In this document: piece after piece, positions 1-7,019 of the stretch
Layout: every line of letters begins with the position of its first letter
Position numbering within the stretch: position 1 is the stretch's first letter
From: an uncultured Clostridia bacterium
GTDB lineage: Bacteria > Bacillota > Clostridia > Christensenellales > UBA1242
Length of the DNA stretch: 15,485 nucleotides
Direction of reading: 5' to 3'
Assembly (NCBI GenBank): GCA_947625955.1
Contig: CANQQH010000014.1
Location: 1-15,485, forward strand
Notes under the pieces: model-generated
The model's database searches: none
What the model saw: the letters and a program-made list of their open reading frames with translations, nothing else
Told to the model about the DNA's origin: nothing
Translations under genes and position numbers: made by a program

Positions 1-641
1 TCTTTGAAACGGAAGTTTCTCACAAGAAGCGCCACCAGAAATAGTGTGACAGACAGCGAGTTGAGAAGCGGAAATATTTGACCTGGCAGAAAATAGAGAA
101 TCACGAATATTATTGCTTCCATCAGCGCTGTTATGCCAAGCCAAATCATGGCGTTTTTGACATTCATTGCGCGCACATCTAGTTGGTCGGTGTTCTTGTT
201 TTGATTTTTCTTGAATGTTATGATTGCTATAATATCAAGAGGAATATACAAAGCAATATTTATTATAGCTTCGCCATAGACTTTGGCGATGAATGAAACA
301 ATCGTGTAGAGCGTTGCTGAGAAAATACTCAAAAATATTCCAAGCAATTTTCCCCTTGCAAGCAGATTGTTTGCAAACATATATATAAATAATGATAGCA
401 CCGCAAAAACTAGTTCATAGTTGAAAGGTCGAATGAATATGAGGCATAGTATGCCAGCGATGAAGAATATTGGATACCAAAGCCGCTCAAACCAACTTGT
501 TTGTTTGAGCGCCCAAACGATATCTTTTCTCTTCTCGTCTGGCTCTTGCAATTGCATGTCATGATAAAACGCACCGCGAGTTGCACTGCTGGTTCCAAGA
601 ATCAAATTTCTGCTAACACGATTTATCCTTTTGTTTGACAT
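1..641 (-). CDS. pnuC: PnuC-family nicotinamide riboside/vitamin transporter, truncated at window edge
   Basis: Open reading frame from the ATG at 641 that runs off the window at base 1, giving about 213 residues with no stop. The translation begins MSNKRINRVSRNLILG and has about six hydrophobic segments (for example WYPIFFIAGILCLIFI, LLGIFLSIFSATLYTIVSF, INIALYIPLDIIAIITF). The stretch with LLARGKLLG, then VYGEAIINIALYIPLDII, then LLNSLSVTLFLVALLVRNF follows the PnuC family layout (YGE..LN..YYIP core helices). PnuC proteins are inner-membrane facilitators for nicotinamide riboside, with relatives for thiamine or riboflavin; cytoplasmic kinases trap the substrate. The substrate cannot be fixed here, and the last helix of a usual 200 to 260 aa protein is missing. 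A purine-rich GAAGAAGAG precedes the start. It follows helD by 58 bases with no terminator, so cotranscription is likely. Family assignment is from remembered pattern, not a search. Confidence 0.8.
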   Translation of the reverse strand, partial: MSNKRINRVSRNLILGTSSATRGAFYHDMQLQEPDEKRKDIVWALKQTSWFERLWYPIFFIAGILCLIFIRPFNYELVFAVLSLFIYMFANNLLARGKLLGIFLSIFSATLYTIVSFIAKVYGEAIINIALYIPLDIIAIITFKKNQNKNTDQLDVRAMNVKNAMIWLGITALMEAIIFVILYFLPGQIFPLLNSLSVTLFLVALLVRNFRFK

Positions 642-699
642 TTTTCTCTTCTTCTGCTATTTTTTGCGATTTTGATGCAGTTTTTCAAGTTTGTTTAGG

Positions 700-2889
700 T
701 TATTTTGCGTTTTTTATGAGACTTGTTGGCTCGCCAGTGTGATAGACATTGAGCTTGTGAAGTGCTCTGGTGCAAACAACATAGAACAAGTTTTTGTGTT
801 CTTTTGGGTATTGCTTTTCGCTTGCGTCATAAACCAGAACCGCATCAAACTCCAAGCCTTTTGCGAGATACGATGGAATGATTGAAATCTTGTCGGCGTG
901 GAAAACATTGTCCTTCCCGGTTATCACTTTGAAAAGCTTTGCGTCGTTGTTTGTTTTCAAAAGTGCGTCGTAGAGTTTGTTTGCTTGGTCTTGCGTTTTG
1001 GTTATGATTGCAATGGTGTTGTATTTTTTCTTCAATGCTATTGCATCTGCAAAGACTTTTGAATTTTTCATAAGTGGTTCATCGGCAATGATTTTCACCT
1101 TGTCGCCATGGCGGTCAACTTGGTTATACATATTCTCGTCGCCAATGATGTTTTTGCAGAACATATTGATTTCGTAGGTTGAGCGATAGGTTTTTGTGAG
1201 ATAGGTCATGTCATACTTAACGCCCGGCCTGTCTTGTTTGAGCAGGTTCAAAATTGCTTCGTAGTTTTGGTGTGTTGCAAATGGCATGATCGATTGGTTG
1301 ATGTCGCCAAGGATTGTGATATTCGCACGCCTGAACAAGTGTGCCAAAATCTTGTATTGCATGATGGTGTAGTCTTGCGCTTCGTCGATCAAAACATATT
1401 TGATTTTGCTTTGCGCCATTGAACCCTGAATCCTATCTTTCAAATATAGATAGCCAACAATGTCTTCAAACAAGATGACGTTGTTTTCAAGGTTTTGGGA
1501 TGTGTAGTCAAAGATGTCGCCAAGTTCGCTATCGGTGAGCTGGTGGGTTTTTGGCGTGTTGGTTGACGCGTAGATGTCCTTTATCATTTTCAGGAAGTTG
1601 TCTTTGTTTGAATAGATATCGCGATAAAGTGAACGGCAATTGATTTTTGCAAGGTGGTCTTCAAAAGCGTTCTTGATTTTCGTTGCACCTGCTGTTCCCT
1701 TGCCCAGCCTGATTGTTAGGTGCAAAATTATTTTCTCAATGAGCTTTTTGCCCTGATTAACGAGACTCACGCCGTCGCTGTCAAGTTCGTTGGCAAGTTT
1801 TTCCAAATACTCTTTGTCGATGATGACGCTGTTGTTAACAACGATATCTTCAATTCCAAGAATGCTGTTGCGATTTTGCTTCAAGTAGTTCTCAATGAGA
1901 TGAATATAGGTTGCGCCATATTTGAGCATGATTGAGTTATATTCAGTGCTGTGCTTTTTTGCAGTTGGGCTCACTGAGTAAACGCGCTCATACAAATCGT
2001 TGACCGTGCCATTGATTTTGAAGTCAACGTGCGTTCGAACATAGTCCATGAAAGTTGTTTGATAAACATTGTCTTCACCAATTTCAGGAAGCACGCCTGA
2101 GATGTAGTTTGAGAAGATGTCGTTTGGCGACAGAATGAGTATGTTTGAGTTATTTATGTTCTTCCTCTCGGCATAGAGAAGGTATGCAATCTTGTGCATT
2201 GCAACGGATGTTTTTCCACTTCCCGCCGGGCCTTCAACAACCAAGATGTCAACATCTCTTTTGCGGATGATTTTGTTCTGCTCTTTTTGAATGGTGTTGA
2301 CAATATTGCGCATTTTTTCAGACGCGTTATTTTGGAGCATTTGCTTCAAAATGTCGTCAACAACCTGCATGTCGGTGTCGAAGATTTGAACGATTTTGTC
2401 TTTTTCAATTTTGTATTGGCGTTTCAAAGTTATCTTGCCTTTGATGATCTCGCCGTTTGGCGCCGTGTATTGTGCCTCACCCTTCTCGTAGTCATAGAAC
2501 ATGCTCGCGATTGGGGCGCGCCAGTCATAGATATAGAAGTTGGTGTCGTCGCTGAGAGTTGCAATTCCAATATAAACAGGTATGAGCTCACCCTCAGTTT
2601 CAAAATCGATTCGCGCAAAATATGCGCTTTTCAGCATCTTGATATAGGAGCGCGCGTTGTTATAGGCATTGTTGGAACTGATTTGGTTCAGCTCAACAAT
2701 ACGCATGTTTTCTGCCCATTCGGTGTTGTCAATCTGGTTGTCGTAGTCCCAAACATAGCGAAGTTCCTCTTTGATTTCGTCGGCAAGCGCAACAACCTTT
2801 TGATTGCTTTTTTCAAGTTCGCTTTCCAAAACCGAAATAACTTTTTTTAGATATTGCTTTTCTTTGTTGAGTTCGTTTTCGTCGATCAT
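700..2889 (-). CDS. helD: HelD-like UvrD/SF1 helicase, RNA polymerase recycling factor
   Basis: A 729-aa SF1 (UvrD/Rep-type) ATPase. Residues about 5-45 form a charged coiled coil, as in the HelD arm that enters the RNA polymerase secondary channel. YDWRAPIAS (121-129) is the HelD-typical motif before the ATPase. IQKEQNKIIR (200-209) is Q-motif-like. Walker A GPAGSGKT is at 220-227, Walker B IDEAQD at 501-506, motif III LGDINQS at 527-533, motif IV TYRST at 567-571, motif V KGLEFD at 677-682 and motif VI VCTRA at 705-709. All ATPase motifs are intact, and length is near the roughly 770 aa of Bacillus HelD. Known HelD proteins bind RNA polymerase and use ATP to release it from stalled or terminated complexes. 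An AAGGAG Shine-Dalgarno lies six bases before the ATG. A consensus promoter with inverted repeats in the leader precedes it, and pnuC follows. Confidence 0.9.
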   Translation of the reverse strand: MIDENELNKEKQYLKKVISVLESELEKSNQKVVALADEIKEELRYVWDYDNQIDNTEWAENMRIVELNQISSNNAYNNARSYIKMLKSAYFARIDFETEGELIPVYIGIATLSDDTNFYIYDWRAPIASMFYDYEKGEAQYTAPNGEIIKGKITLKRQYKIEKDKIVQIFDTDMQVVDDILKQMLQNNASEKMRNIVNTIQKEQNKIIRKRDVDILVVEGPAGSGKTSVAMHKIAYLLYAERKNINNSNILILSPNDIFSNYISGVLPEIGEDNVYQTTFMDYVRTHVDFKINGTVNDLYERVYSVSPTAKKHSTEYNSIMLKYGATYIHLIENYLKQNRNSILGIEDIVVNNSVIIDKEYLEKLANELDSDGVSLVNQGKKLIEKIILHLTIRLGKGTAGATKIKNAFEDHLAKINCRSLYRDIYSNKDNFLKMIKDIYASTNTPKTHQLTDSELGDIFDYTSQNLENNVILFEDIVGYLYLKDRIQGSMAQSKIKYVLIDEAQDYTIMQYKILAHLFRRANITILGDINQSIMPFATHQNYEAILNLLKQDRPGVKYDMTYLTKTYRSTYEINMFCKNIIGDENMYNQVDRHGDKVKIIADEPLMKNSKVFADAIALKKKYNTIAIITKTQDQANKLYDALLKTNNDAKLFKVITGKDNVFHADKISIIPSYLAKGLEFDAVLVYDASEKQYPKEHKNLFYVVCTRALHKLNVYHTGEPTSLIKNAK

Positions 2890-2923
2890 TAAATTCTCCT
2901 TGTTTGCCGCTCATGAGAGAAGC

Positions 2924-2961
2924 GATGATTGAAAAATCATCCAATAAATTATATTTATTGG
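2924..2961 (-). promoter_or_regulatory. Two adjacent inverted repeats in the helD leader (candidate operator or RNA hairpins)
   Basis: Bases 2941-2961 have 9-base arms CCAATAAAT and ATTTATTGG around a 3-base loop, with no mismatch. Directly next to it, sharing base 2941, lies GATGATT-GAAA-AATCATC (2924-2941), with 7-base perfect arms. Both sit between the helD promoter (-10 at 2978-2983) and the helD start at 2889. The predicted transcription start is near 2971, so both would be in the leader RNA, with the first starting about 10 bases into the transcript. The first repeat is AT-rich and two-fold symmetric, like a repressor operator. No T-run follows either arm pair, so a terminator is unlikely. 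Function is inferred from position only. Confidence 0.45.
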
Positions 2962-2977
2962 ATTCTCCTACTGGTTT

Positions 2978-3006
2978 ATTATAGCTGATAACATTTGTTT
3001 TTTCAA
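2978..3006 (-). promoter_or_regulatory. Vegetative sigma promoter for helD
   Basis: Reading the minus strand, -35 TTGAAA (3001-3006) and -10 TATAAT (2978-2983) are separated by exactly 17 bases. That is five of six and six of six matches to the sigma-A consensus. The predicted start point is near 2971, giving a leader of about 80 bases before the helD ATG at 2889. The promoter lies in the gap between the end of the 108-aa membrane protein gene and helD, so helD can be expressed separately from the rarA unit upstream. Confidence 0.75.
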
Positions 3007-3061
3007 AACGAATTTTATATGTTATGTTGATTTTTTCTTAAAGTTTTGCATTTTTTAGTTG

Positions 3062-3107
3062 GCAAAACGCCAGCTGTTTGTTTTTGGGGCTGGTGTCAAA
3101 GTTTTGC
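3062..3107. repeat. Imperfect long inverted repeat between the 108-aa gene and helD
   Basis: The outer arms GCAAAAC and GTTTTGC (starting near 3062 and ending near 3107) pair perfectly. Inner arms CCAGC and GCTGG pair around a loop of about 14 bases, with an internal bulge of six to seven bases on one side. It lies just after the stop of the 108-aa gene. Neither strand has a T-run immediately after the stem, so it is not a canonical intrinsic terminator. It could be an mRNA 3'-end stabilising structure or chance. Confidence 0.3.
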
Positions 3108-3113
3108 GAAAAA

Positions 3114-3440
3114 TTAGTCTTGTTTGTTGTTCTTCTCCTCTTGCTTTGCAGCTTGTTTCACTTGCTTTTTCAGTTTGAGAATATTGACAATATAGATAAT
3201 ATATAGAACAATCACGCCAAGCGCGACAATAATGATGATGCTTGAAAAAACTAACATAAGCGTTCGGTCTATATATTGATTTAATAGTTGCAGCACAAGA
3301 TTTAGCATGACGACTGGCAAATATATGAGCGTTGTTATCAAAGCGAGCCTTTGATATTTTATTATCTTTTTGAGAAGATTTTCGTCAATTTCGCTTTCCT
3401 TAACGTCCCAATAGGTTTTTTCCTTCTTGTCTTTTTCCAT
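3114..3440 (-). CDS. Small two-TM membrane protein of unknown function
   Basis: A 108-aa protein with a charged N-terminus (residues 1-30), a hydrophobic segment at about 32-53 (ALITTLIYLPVVMLNLVLQL), a second long one at about 61-88, and a Lys/Gln/Glu-rich tail (KKQVKQAAKQEEKNNKQD). A helical hairpin with both ends in the cytoplasm is the simplest topology. The start is well supported by AAGGAG seven bases before the ATG at 3440. It lies 33 bases after the 62-aa ORF in the rarA transcription unit, and no separate promoter was seen. I do not recognise the family. The charged, low-complexity ends give no functional hint. Confidence 0.75.
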   Translation of the reverse strand: MEKDKKEKTYWDVKESEIDENLLKKIIKYQRLALITTLIYLPVVMLNLVLQLLNQYIDRTLMLVFSSIIIIVALGVIVLYIIYIVNILKLKKQVKQAAKQEEKNNKQD

Positions 3441-3473
3441 AGCGATACTCCTTGAAAATCCTAAAATATGACT

Positions 3474-3662
3474 TCACATTTCACAACAGGCTTTTCTTGT
3501 TTTTGAAGCACATTTTTCTTTCACGGTTATTCCGTCGATTTTTGGTTCTCCCATCATTGCGGTGATGGCATCTTCAACAATTTGAAACATACCCAAAACT
3601 GACAGGCACTCGTCTGACCCTGCCATGGTGGCACTAACTTTTTGCGTTGCTGTGAAAATCAT
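3474..3662 (-). CDS. Small 62-aa ORF, possible N-terminal remnant of a hotdog-fold (thioesterase-like) protein
   Basis: Starts nine bases after the rarA stop, with an AGGGG Shine-Dalgarno at good spacing, so it is likely translated and coupled to rarA. The protein begins MIFTATQKVSATMAG. The segment LSVLGMFQIVEDAITAMMGE looks like the long helix that follows the first strand of hotdog-fold thioesterases. A full hotdog domain needs 120 or more residues, but this ORF stops after VKEKCASKTRKACCEM, and only 33 bases remain before the next gene. It is therefore either a genuine small Cys-containing protein or a decayed, 3'-deleted gene. The C-terminal 15 residues are Lys/Cys-rich and unlike the rest, which would fit out-of-frame or replaced sequence. 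The fold resemblance is an impression, not a search result. Confidence 0.55.
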   Translation of the reverse strand: MIFTATQKVSATMAGSDECLSVLGMFQIVEDAITAMMGEPKIDGITVKEKCASKTRKACCEM

Positions 3663-3671
3663 AATGTTCCC

Positions 3672-4904
3672 CTAGTTTTTCTCTTTGCGTTTGAAATAGC
3701 AGCGGTCTTTTAGGCTGTTTGGCAGGTACTGCTGCTCCACCCAGCCGCCGTAGTCATGAGGATATTTATATTTCTTGCTTGCCTCGGTGTGGTTTTGTAA
3801 GTAGTCGGGCACATTGTCGTCAGGATGGTTTTTGGCGTCGTCTTCCGCCATGTCTTTCGCGATAACAACTCGGTTATCTTTTGGGCTTTCGCAAACATAA
3901 ATTATTGCCTGCGTTAGCGCAAGGTTACCCTCGGGCATTCCCAAATTATCGAGCGCATAAAGCGCGCAGCACGCCTGCACTAGTGCGTTTGGTGCAGAAA
4001 GACCAACATCTTCGCTTGCATGAGCGATTGTTCGCCTTGCCAAAACTTGCGGCTCCACCCCTGCCTCAATCAGCCTGTTGGCGTAGTAGAGCGCAGCGGT
4101 GGTGTCGCTTCCGCGAAGGCTCTTGCAGAAGGCACTCAAAATATGATAATAGACATCGTCGTTGAGGCTAAGATTCTTTTTCTGCAAGCATTCGGCGGCG
4201 ATTTCTTTCGTTATCACAATCTCGCCTTTCTTGTTCGGCTTGGTGGTTATTGCGCCAAGTTCCAAGCCATTGAGCGCGCTGCGAACATCACCACCACAGG
4301 CGGTTGCAAAATAGTTTAGCGCGTCCTCGTCGGGTTTGAGGTTGAAAACTTTGAGGCCGTCCTCAGATTCCATGGCACGCCTTAGAACGCTCTTCACGTC
4401 GTCGGCGCCAAGACGCTTAAATTCAAAAACAGAGCACCTTGAAACGATAGCCCTTGTCATGCTGTATGCGGGGTTTTCGGTTGTGCAGCCAACGAAAATC
4501 ACATAGCCATTTTCAAGCGCAGCCAAAAGCGAATCACTTTGCGCCTTGTTCCACCTGTGGCACTCGTCGAGCAGCAGGTATGTTTTCTTGCCAAAAAGTT
4601 CAAAGTCACTCTTTGCGTGCTCAATGACTGACTTCACCTCTGCAACTCCACTTGATATAGCGTTTAGCTTCACAAAGTTGGCGTTGCTTGTGTCGGCAAT
4701 GATGCGAGCAAGCGTGGTCTTGCCTGTTCCCGGCGGACCATAGAAAATCGAGCTTGGCACACGCTTTGCCTCGATGAGTCTTCGCAAAAGTTTGCCAGGG
4801 CCAAGAATATGCTTCTGCCCAACAAAGTCTTCAAGTTTGGTTGGACGCATCCTTTCGGCGAGTGGTTTTTTGTCGTTATGTAGATTTTCAAATAGGTTGT
4901 CCAT
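3672..4904 (-). CDS. rarA: Replication-associated recombination protein A (RarA/MgsA) AAA+ ATPase
   Basis: A 410-aa clamp-loader-type AAA+ ATPase. Walker A GPPGTGKT is at 56-63, Walker B LLLDEC with the acidic pair at 113-114, then HRWNKAQSDSLL, sensor 1 TTENPAYSMT at 141-150, and the arginine finger in SRC at 155-157. The C-terminal part has the RarA oligomerisation region (MPEGNLALTQAIIYV) and the family-typical ending YKYPHDYGGWVEQQYLP. Length is close to the usual 420 to 450 aa. RarA acts at stalled replication forks with SSB and the polymerase clamp loader. The start follows AGGAG by 11 bases. An extended -10 promoter lies about 60 bases upstream, and the gene heads a unit with the two small genes after it. 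The usual DEIHRF here reads DECHRW, a conservative change. Confidence 0.95.
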   Translation of the reverse strand: MDNLFENLHNDKKPLAERMRPTKLEDFVGQKHILGPGKLLRRLIEAKRVPSSIFYGPPGTGKTTLARIIADTSNANFVKLNAISSGVAEVKSVIEHAKSDFELFGKKTYLLLDECHRWNKAQSDSLLAALENGYVIFVGCTTENPAYSMTRAIVSRCSVFEFKRLGADDVKSVLRRAMESEDGLKVFNLKPDEDALNYFATACGGDVRSALNGLELGAITTKPNKKGEIVITKEIAAECLQKKNLSLNDDVYYHILSAFCKSLRGSDTTAALYYANRLIEAGVEPQVLARRTIAHASEDVGLSAPNALVQACCALYALDNLGMPEGNLALTQAIIYVCESPKDNRVVIAKDMAEDDAKNHPDDNVPDYLQNHTEASKKYKYPHDYGGWVEQQYLPNSLKDRCYFKRKEKN

Positions 4905-4970
4905 CTTTGTTTTTTCTCCTGCAATTAAAAAATTTTAGCACACAATAACTAACATTCAATAACACAAATA

Positions 4971-4999
4971 AGTATATCACAACAACCTTTGTTTAGCAA
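4971..4999 (-). promoter_or_regulatory. Extended -10 promoter for rarA
   Basis: On the minus strand, -35 TTGCTA (4994-4999) is followed after 17 bases by -10 TATACT (4971-4976), preceded by TGA, which makes an extended TGnTATACT element. The match is four of six and five of six. The predicted start is near 4964, giving a leader of about 60 bases before rarA. The gap 4905-5027 holds nothing else I can support. There is no terminator with a T-run after the 267-aa gene, so some read-through into rarA is possible. Confidence 0.65.
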
Positions 5000-5027
5000 A
5001 CTTTTGTAAATGATAGCAAGATAAATG

Positions 5028-5831
5028 CTACTTCTCGCTTAGCAGAAAATTGATATGGCGATAGATGAGTTTCATTTTGCAAAGAGATTCGTCGAGTTTT
5101 TGAATGAGCAGGGTTGTTGACAAGTTGATGTTGAAATTGCCACAGCTAAAAATCTTTGTTGAATTTTTGTTAAATAGAAACGCACCATAGACCTCTTGAA
5201 AGGAAGCGCTACTTTTCAATCTCGTTGCACTCGCGCCCCTTAGAATGAGTTTCTTATCGGCTGAAATTTCGGCAAGCATTTTGAAATAGATTGTTGCAAG
5301 ATTGATTGAAAGCAGTGCGCCGAGAATGTCAGATTCCTTTTTGTAGATTTTGAAAACCGAAGAGAGTTTTTTGAAGTTTTCAAAAACATCATAGTTTTCT
5401 TGACTTATGATCTCATGGCTGAAAAAATTAGCAAGGCTCTCCACCATTGTTTCTTTTTGGAATGAGCGATATTTTTCACTTGACGAGTTTAGTTTTTTCT
5501 CGGCCCTTGAAACAAGCTCAACTATGGTTTTTGTTTTATTTTTTAGTGCTAGTTCAACATAGGTTTTTCTTTCGCATTTCGAAATTGAAAGAAGTTTTTT
5601 TGAAATGTTATAGGTTTTGAGCGGTTTATACGAAAAAGTGATTTTGTTTGATTTTTCAGCTTGTTTTGGCGTTTTGGAGCTGTTTTTCACTTTGTTTTCG
5701 TCAAAATTGCGTTTTTTGAAAAGAGAATAAAGAAACAAAATAAAAATTTTTTCGTTCTTGTCATCGCCCTTGAACATGGCAAACAGCGCCAAAGCAAGCG
5801 CAAGAAAAGAAAAAATTAACAAAACTATCAT
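5028..5831 (-). CDS. Unrecognised 267-aa N-terminally membrane-anchored protein
   Basis: Residues 1-20 (MIVLLIFSFLALALALFAMF) form a clear membrane anchor without a signal-peptidase site, and a second short hydrophobic stretch lies at about 29-38. Residues 40-75 are basic and Ser/Lys-rich. The remainder, from about 75, is predominantly helical with many Lys and Ser and no motif I know; it includes KNKTKTIVELVSRAEKKL and INLATIYFKMLAEISADKK. The soluble part is expected in the cytoplasm. It starts about 40 bases after the rnpB terminator. The Shine-Dalgarno is weak (AAAGTG well upstream) and no good promoter was found, so expression may depend on rnpB read-through. The next gene, rarA, has its own promoter. 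I assign no function. Confidence 0.7.
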   Translation of the reverse strand: MIVLLIFSFLALALALFAMFKGDDKNEKIFILFLYSLFKKRNFDENKVKNSSKTPKQAEKSNKITFSYKPLKTYNISKKLLSISKCERKTYVELALKNKTKTIVELVSRAEKKLNSSSEKYRSFQKETMVESLANFFSHEIISQENYDVFENFKKLSSVFKIYKKESDILGALLSINLATIYFKMLAEISADKKLILRGASATRLKSSASFQEVYGAFLFNKNSTKIFSCGNFNINLSTTLLIQKLDESLCKMKLIYRHINFLLSEK

Positions 5832-5867
5832 ATAGCAATTATTTCACTTTTTGCTTTTTATTAAACA

Positions 5868-5893
5868 AGAAAAATGCCATGCTGATGCATGGC
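5868..5893 (-). terminator. Intrinsic terminator of rnpB
   Basis: Minus-strand transcript ends with the perfect 7-bp stem GCCATGC-ATCA-GCATGGC (5876-5893), followed by AUUUUUCUU. It begins directly after the predicted 3' strand of RNase P RNA helix P1 (5895-5904), as expected for an rnpB terminator. Confidence 0.85.
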
Positions 5894-5894
5894 G

Positions 5895-6237
5895 GTAAAG
5901 TTAGTCTATAAGCCGAGTTCTGTTTTAGATGATTATCTATCTTGGCGTTTTGTTGCCAAAACGCTCATGCGATTTTGGGGACGGACGAGCAGCCCTTAGT
6001 GTCCCACATCTTGCATCATGCAGAGTTTACAGCTAAGATATGTCACCATATCTTAGAGTGGGCTCTTACCCCACTTTTCCACCCTTGCCCTTCACCCAAG
6101 CGGGTTAGTTGGCGGTTTATCTCTGTTGCCCTTTTCCTCAGGTCACCCTGGCTTGACGTTATCAAGTGCATTTGCTCTATGATGCTCGGACTTTCCTCAT
6201 CAGCTTTTGCTGACGCAATCATCTGGCTAACTTTACT
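5895..6237 (-). ncRNA. rnpB: RNase P RNA (M1-type ribozyme)
   Basis: The minus strand contains the universal RNase P RNA blocks in order: GAGGAAAGUCCGAGC near the 5' end (CR-I), ACAGAGAUAAACCGCC, GGUGGAAAAGUGGGGUAAGAGC in the middle (the GGUAAGAG element), and ACAGAACUCGGCUUAUAG near the 3' end (CR-V). The 5' and 3' ends form helix P1 through 10 perfect pairs (GUAAAGUUAG at 6227-6236 with CUAACUUUAC at 5895-5904). Size is about 343 nt. The layout looks like the ancestral class A rather than the Bacillus class B form, judged by eye only. It is the catalytic RNA that removes 5' leaders from tRNA precursors together with the RnpA protein. A near-consensus promoter lies immediately upstream and an intrinsic terminator immediately downstream, so it is an independent unit. 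Confidence 0.97.
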
Positions 6238-6243
6238 ATTATT

Positions 6244-6272
6244 ATTTTAGCATGATTTCCTGTTTTTGTCAA
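6244..6272 (-). promoter_or_regulatory. Strong vegetative promoter of rnpB overlapping the sigK stop codon
   Basis: The -35 TTGACA (6267-6272) is a perfect consensus, the spacer is 17 bases, and the -10 is TAAAAT (6244-6249) with TGC in front, making an extended -10. The predicted start is near 6237, exactly at the 5' end of the RNase P RNA helix P1. The TGA stop codon of sigK (6269-6271) is contained in the -35 hexamer. Confidence 0.9.
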
Positions 6273-6958
6273 TATCTTAGAAGCTGCCTTAGTTCTTCAA
6301 TCGCTTTCTTTTCAATCCGCGAAATATACGAGCGCGATATGCCAAGTTTATCCGCCACCTCGTTTTGCGTGAGCGGTATGCCGCCGTCGATTGCGTAGCG
6401 AAGATATAGAATTTCTCTTTCTCTCGTGTTAAGCTTTTCGTTGATGTATTTCACAACTTTGTCAAAAAGCACTTTGGTTGAAGCCCTGTCTTCAATGGGT
6501 GCAGAACTATCTTGCAAAATGTCAAAGAGTGAAATCTCGTTGCCGTCTTTGTCAACACCAATTTTGTCGTCGATTGAAACTTCGCTTTGAAATTTCTTTT
6601 GGCTTCTCAGTAGCATCAATATTTCATTTTGTATGCACCTTGCGGCGTAGGTTGAGAAGCTGTGCCCCTTTTCCTCTTTGAATGACGAAACGGCTTTCAT
6701 CAGCCCTATCGAACCAACAGAAATCAGCTCATCCTGTTCAATATTGCAATTTTGATATTTCTTCACAATATGAGCAACTAGCCTGAGGTTGTGTTTGATG
6801 AGTTTTTCTTCGGCGTCTTTGTCGCCATTTTTGAGTTTTTCAAAGCACTCATGTTCCTCTTCACTTGAAAGAGGTTTCAAAAAAGCATTTTTGTTTGCAA
6901 TGCGTCCTGTGAGCAGGAAGATTTTTGATAGAAGTTTTATGATTGCAGAAATGAACAT
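6269..6958 (-). CDS. sigK: RNA polymerase sporulation sigma factor SigK
   Basis: A 229-aa sigma-70 family factor, full length for SigK (about 230-240 aa). The first 20 residues (MFISAIIKLLSKIFLLTGRI) are hydrophobic, followed by ANKNAFLKPLS, matching the pro-sequence and cleavage area of pro-SigK (NAFPQPLS in Bacillus). Region 2 includes HNLRLVAHIVKKY (56-68), the DELISVGSIGLMKAV core-binding helix and FSTYAARCIQNEILMLLR (101-118). Region 4.2 has the helix-turn-helix LTQNEVADKLGISRSYISRIEKK (196-218). SigK directs late mother-cell gene expression (coat and cortex) after proteolytic release. The gene is continuous here, with no inserted skin-like element. AAGGAG lies six bases before the ATG. 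It follows trhP by 61 bases without an obvious terminator, and no convincing promoter was found in that gap. Confidence 0.9.
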   Translation of the reverse strand: MFISAIIKLLSKIFLLTGRIANKNAFLKPLSSEEEHECFEKLKNGDKDAEEKLIKHNLRLVAHIVKKYQNCNIEQDELISVGSIGLMKAVSSFKEEKGHSFSTYAARCIQNEILMLLRSQKKFQSEVSIDDKIGVDKDGNEISLFDILQDSSAPIEDRASTKVLFDKVVKYINEKLNTREREILYLRYAIDGGIPLTQNEVADKLGISRSYISRIEKKAIEELRQLLRY

Positions 6959-7019
6959 GTTTTTCTCCTTTGGTATAGGATATTTTCAGTTTCTGCAATT
7001 TATGACAAAATATAGCAAA

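Noticed and set aside
2194..2850. Plus-strand 218-codon open frame opposite helD
   Set aside because: It lies wholly antisense to helD, which has intact helicase motifs; composition is Phe/Val/Asn-rich as expected of a shadow frame, with no ribosome site.
2950..2955. TATAAT in the centre of the helD leader palindrome as an alternative -10
   Set aside because: No acceptable -35 lies 16-18 bases upstream, and the TTGAAA/TATAAT pair just upstream is far better.
3062..3107. Inverted repeat considered as a terminator of the rarA unit
   Set aside because: The stem is interrupted and no T-run follows on either strand, so it is listed only as a repeat.
5942..6250. Plus-strand 102-codon frame across the RNase P RNA gene
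   Set aside because: It is the complement of rnpB, whose conserved blocks and P1 pairing explain the sequence.
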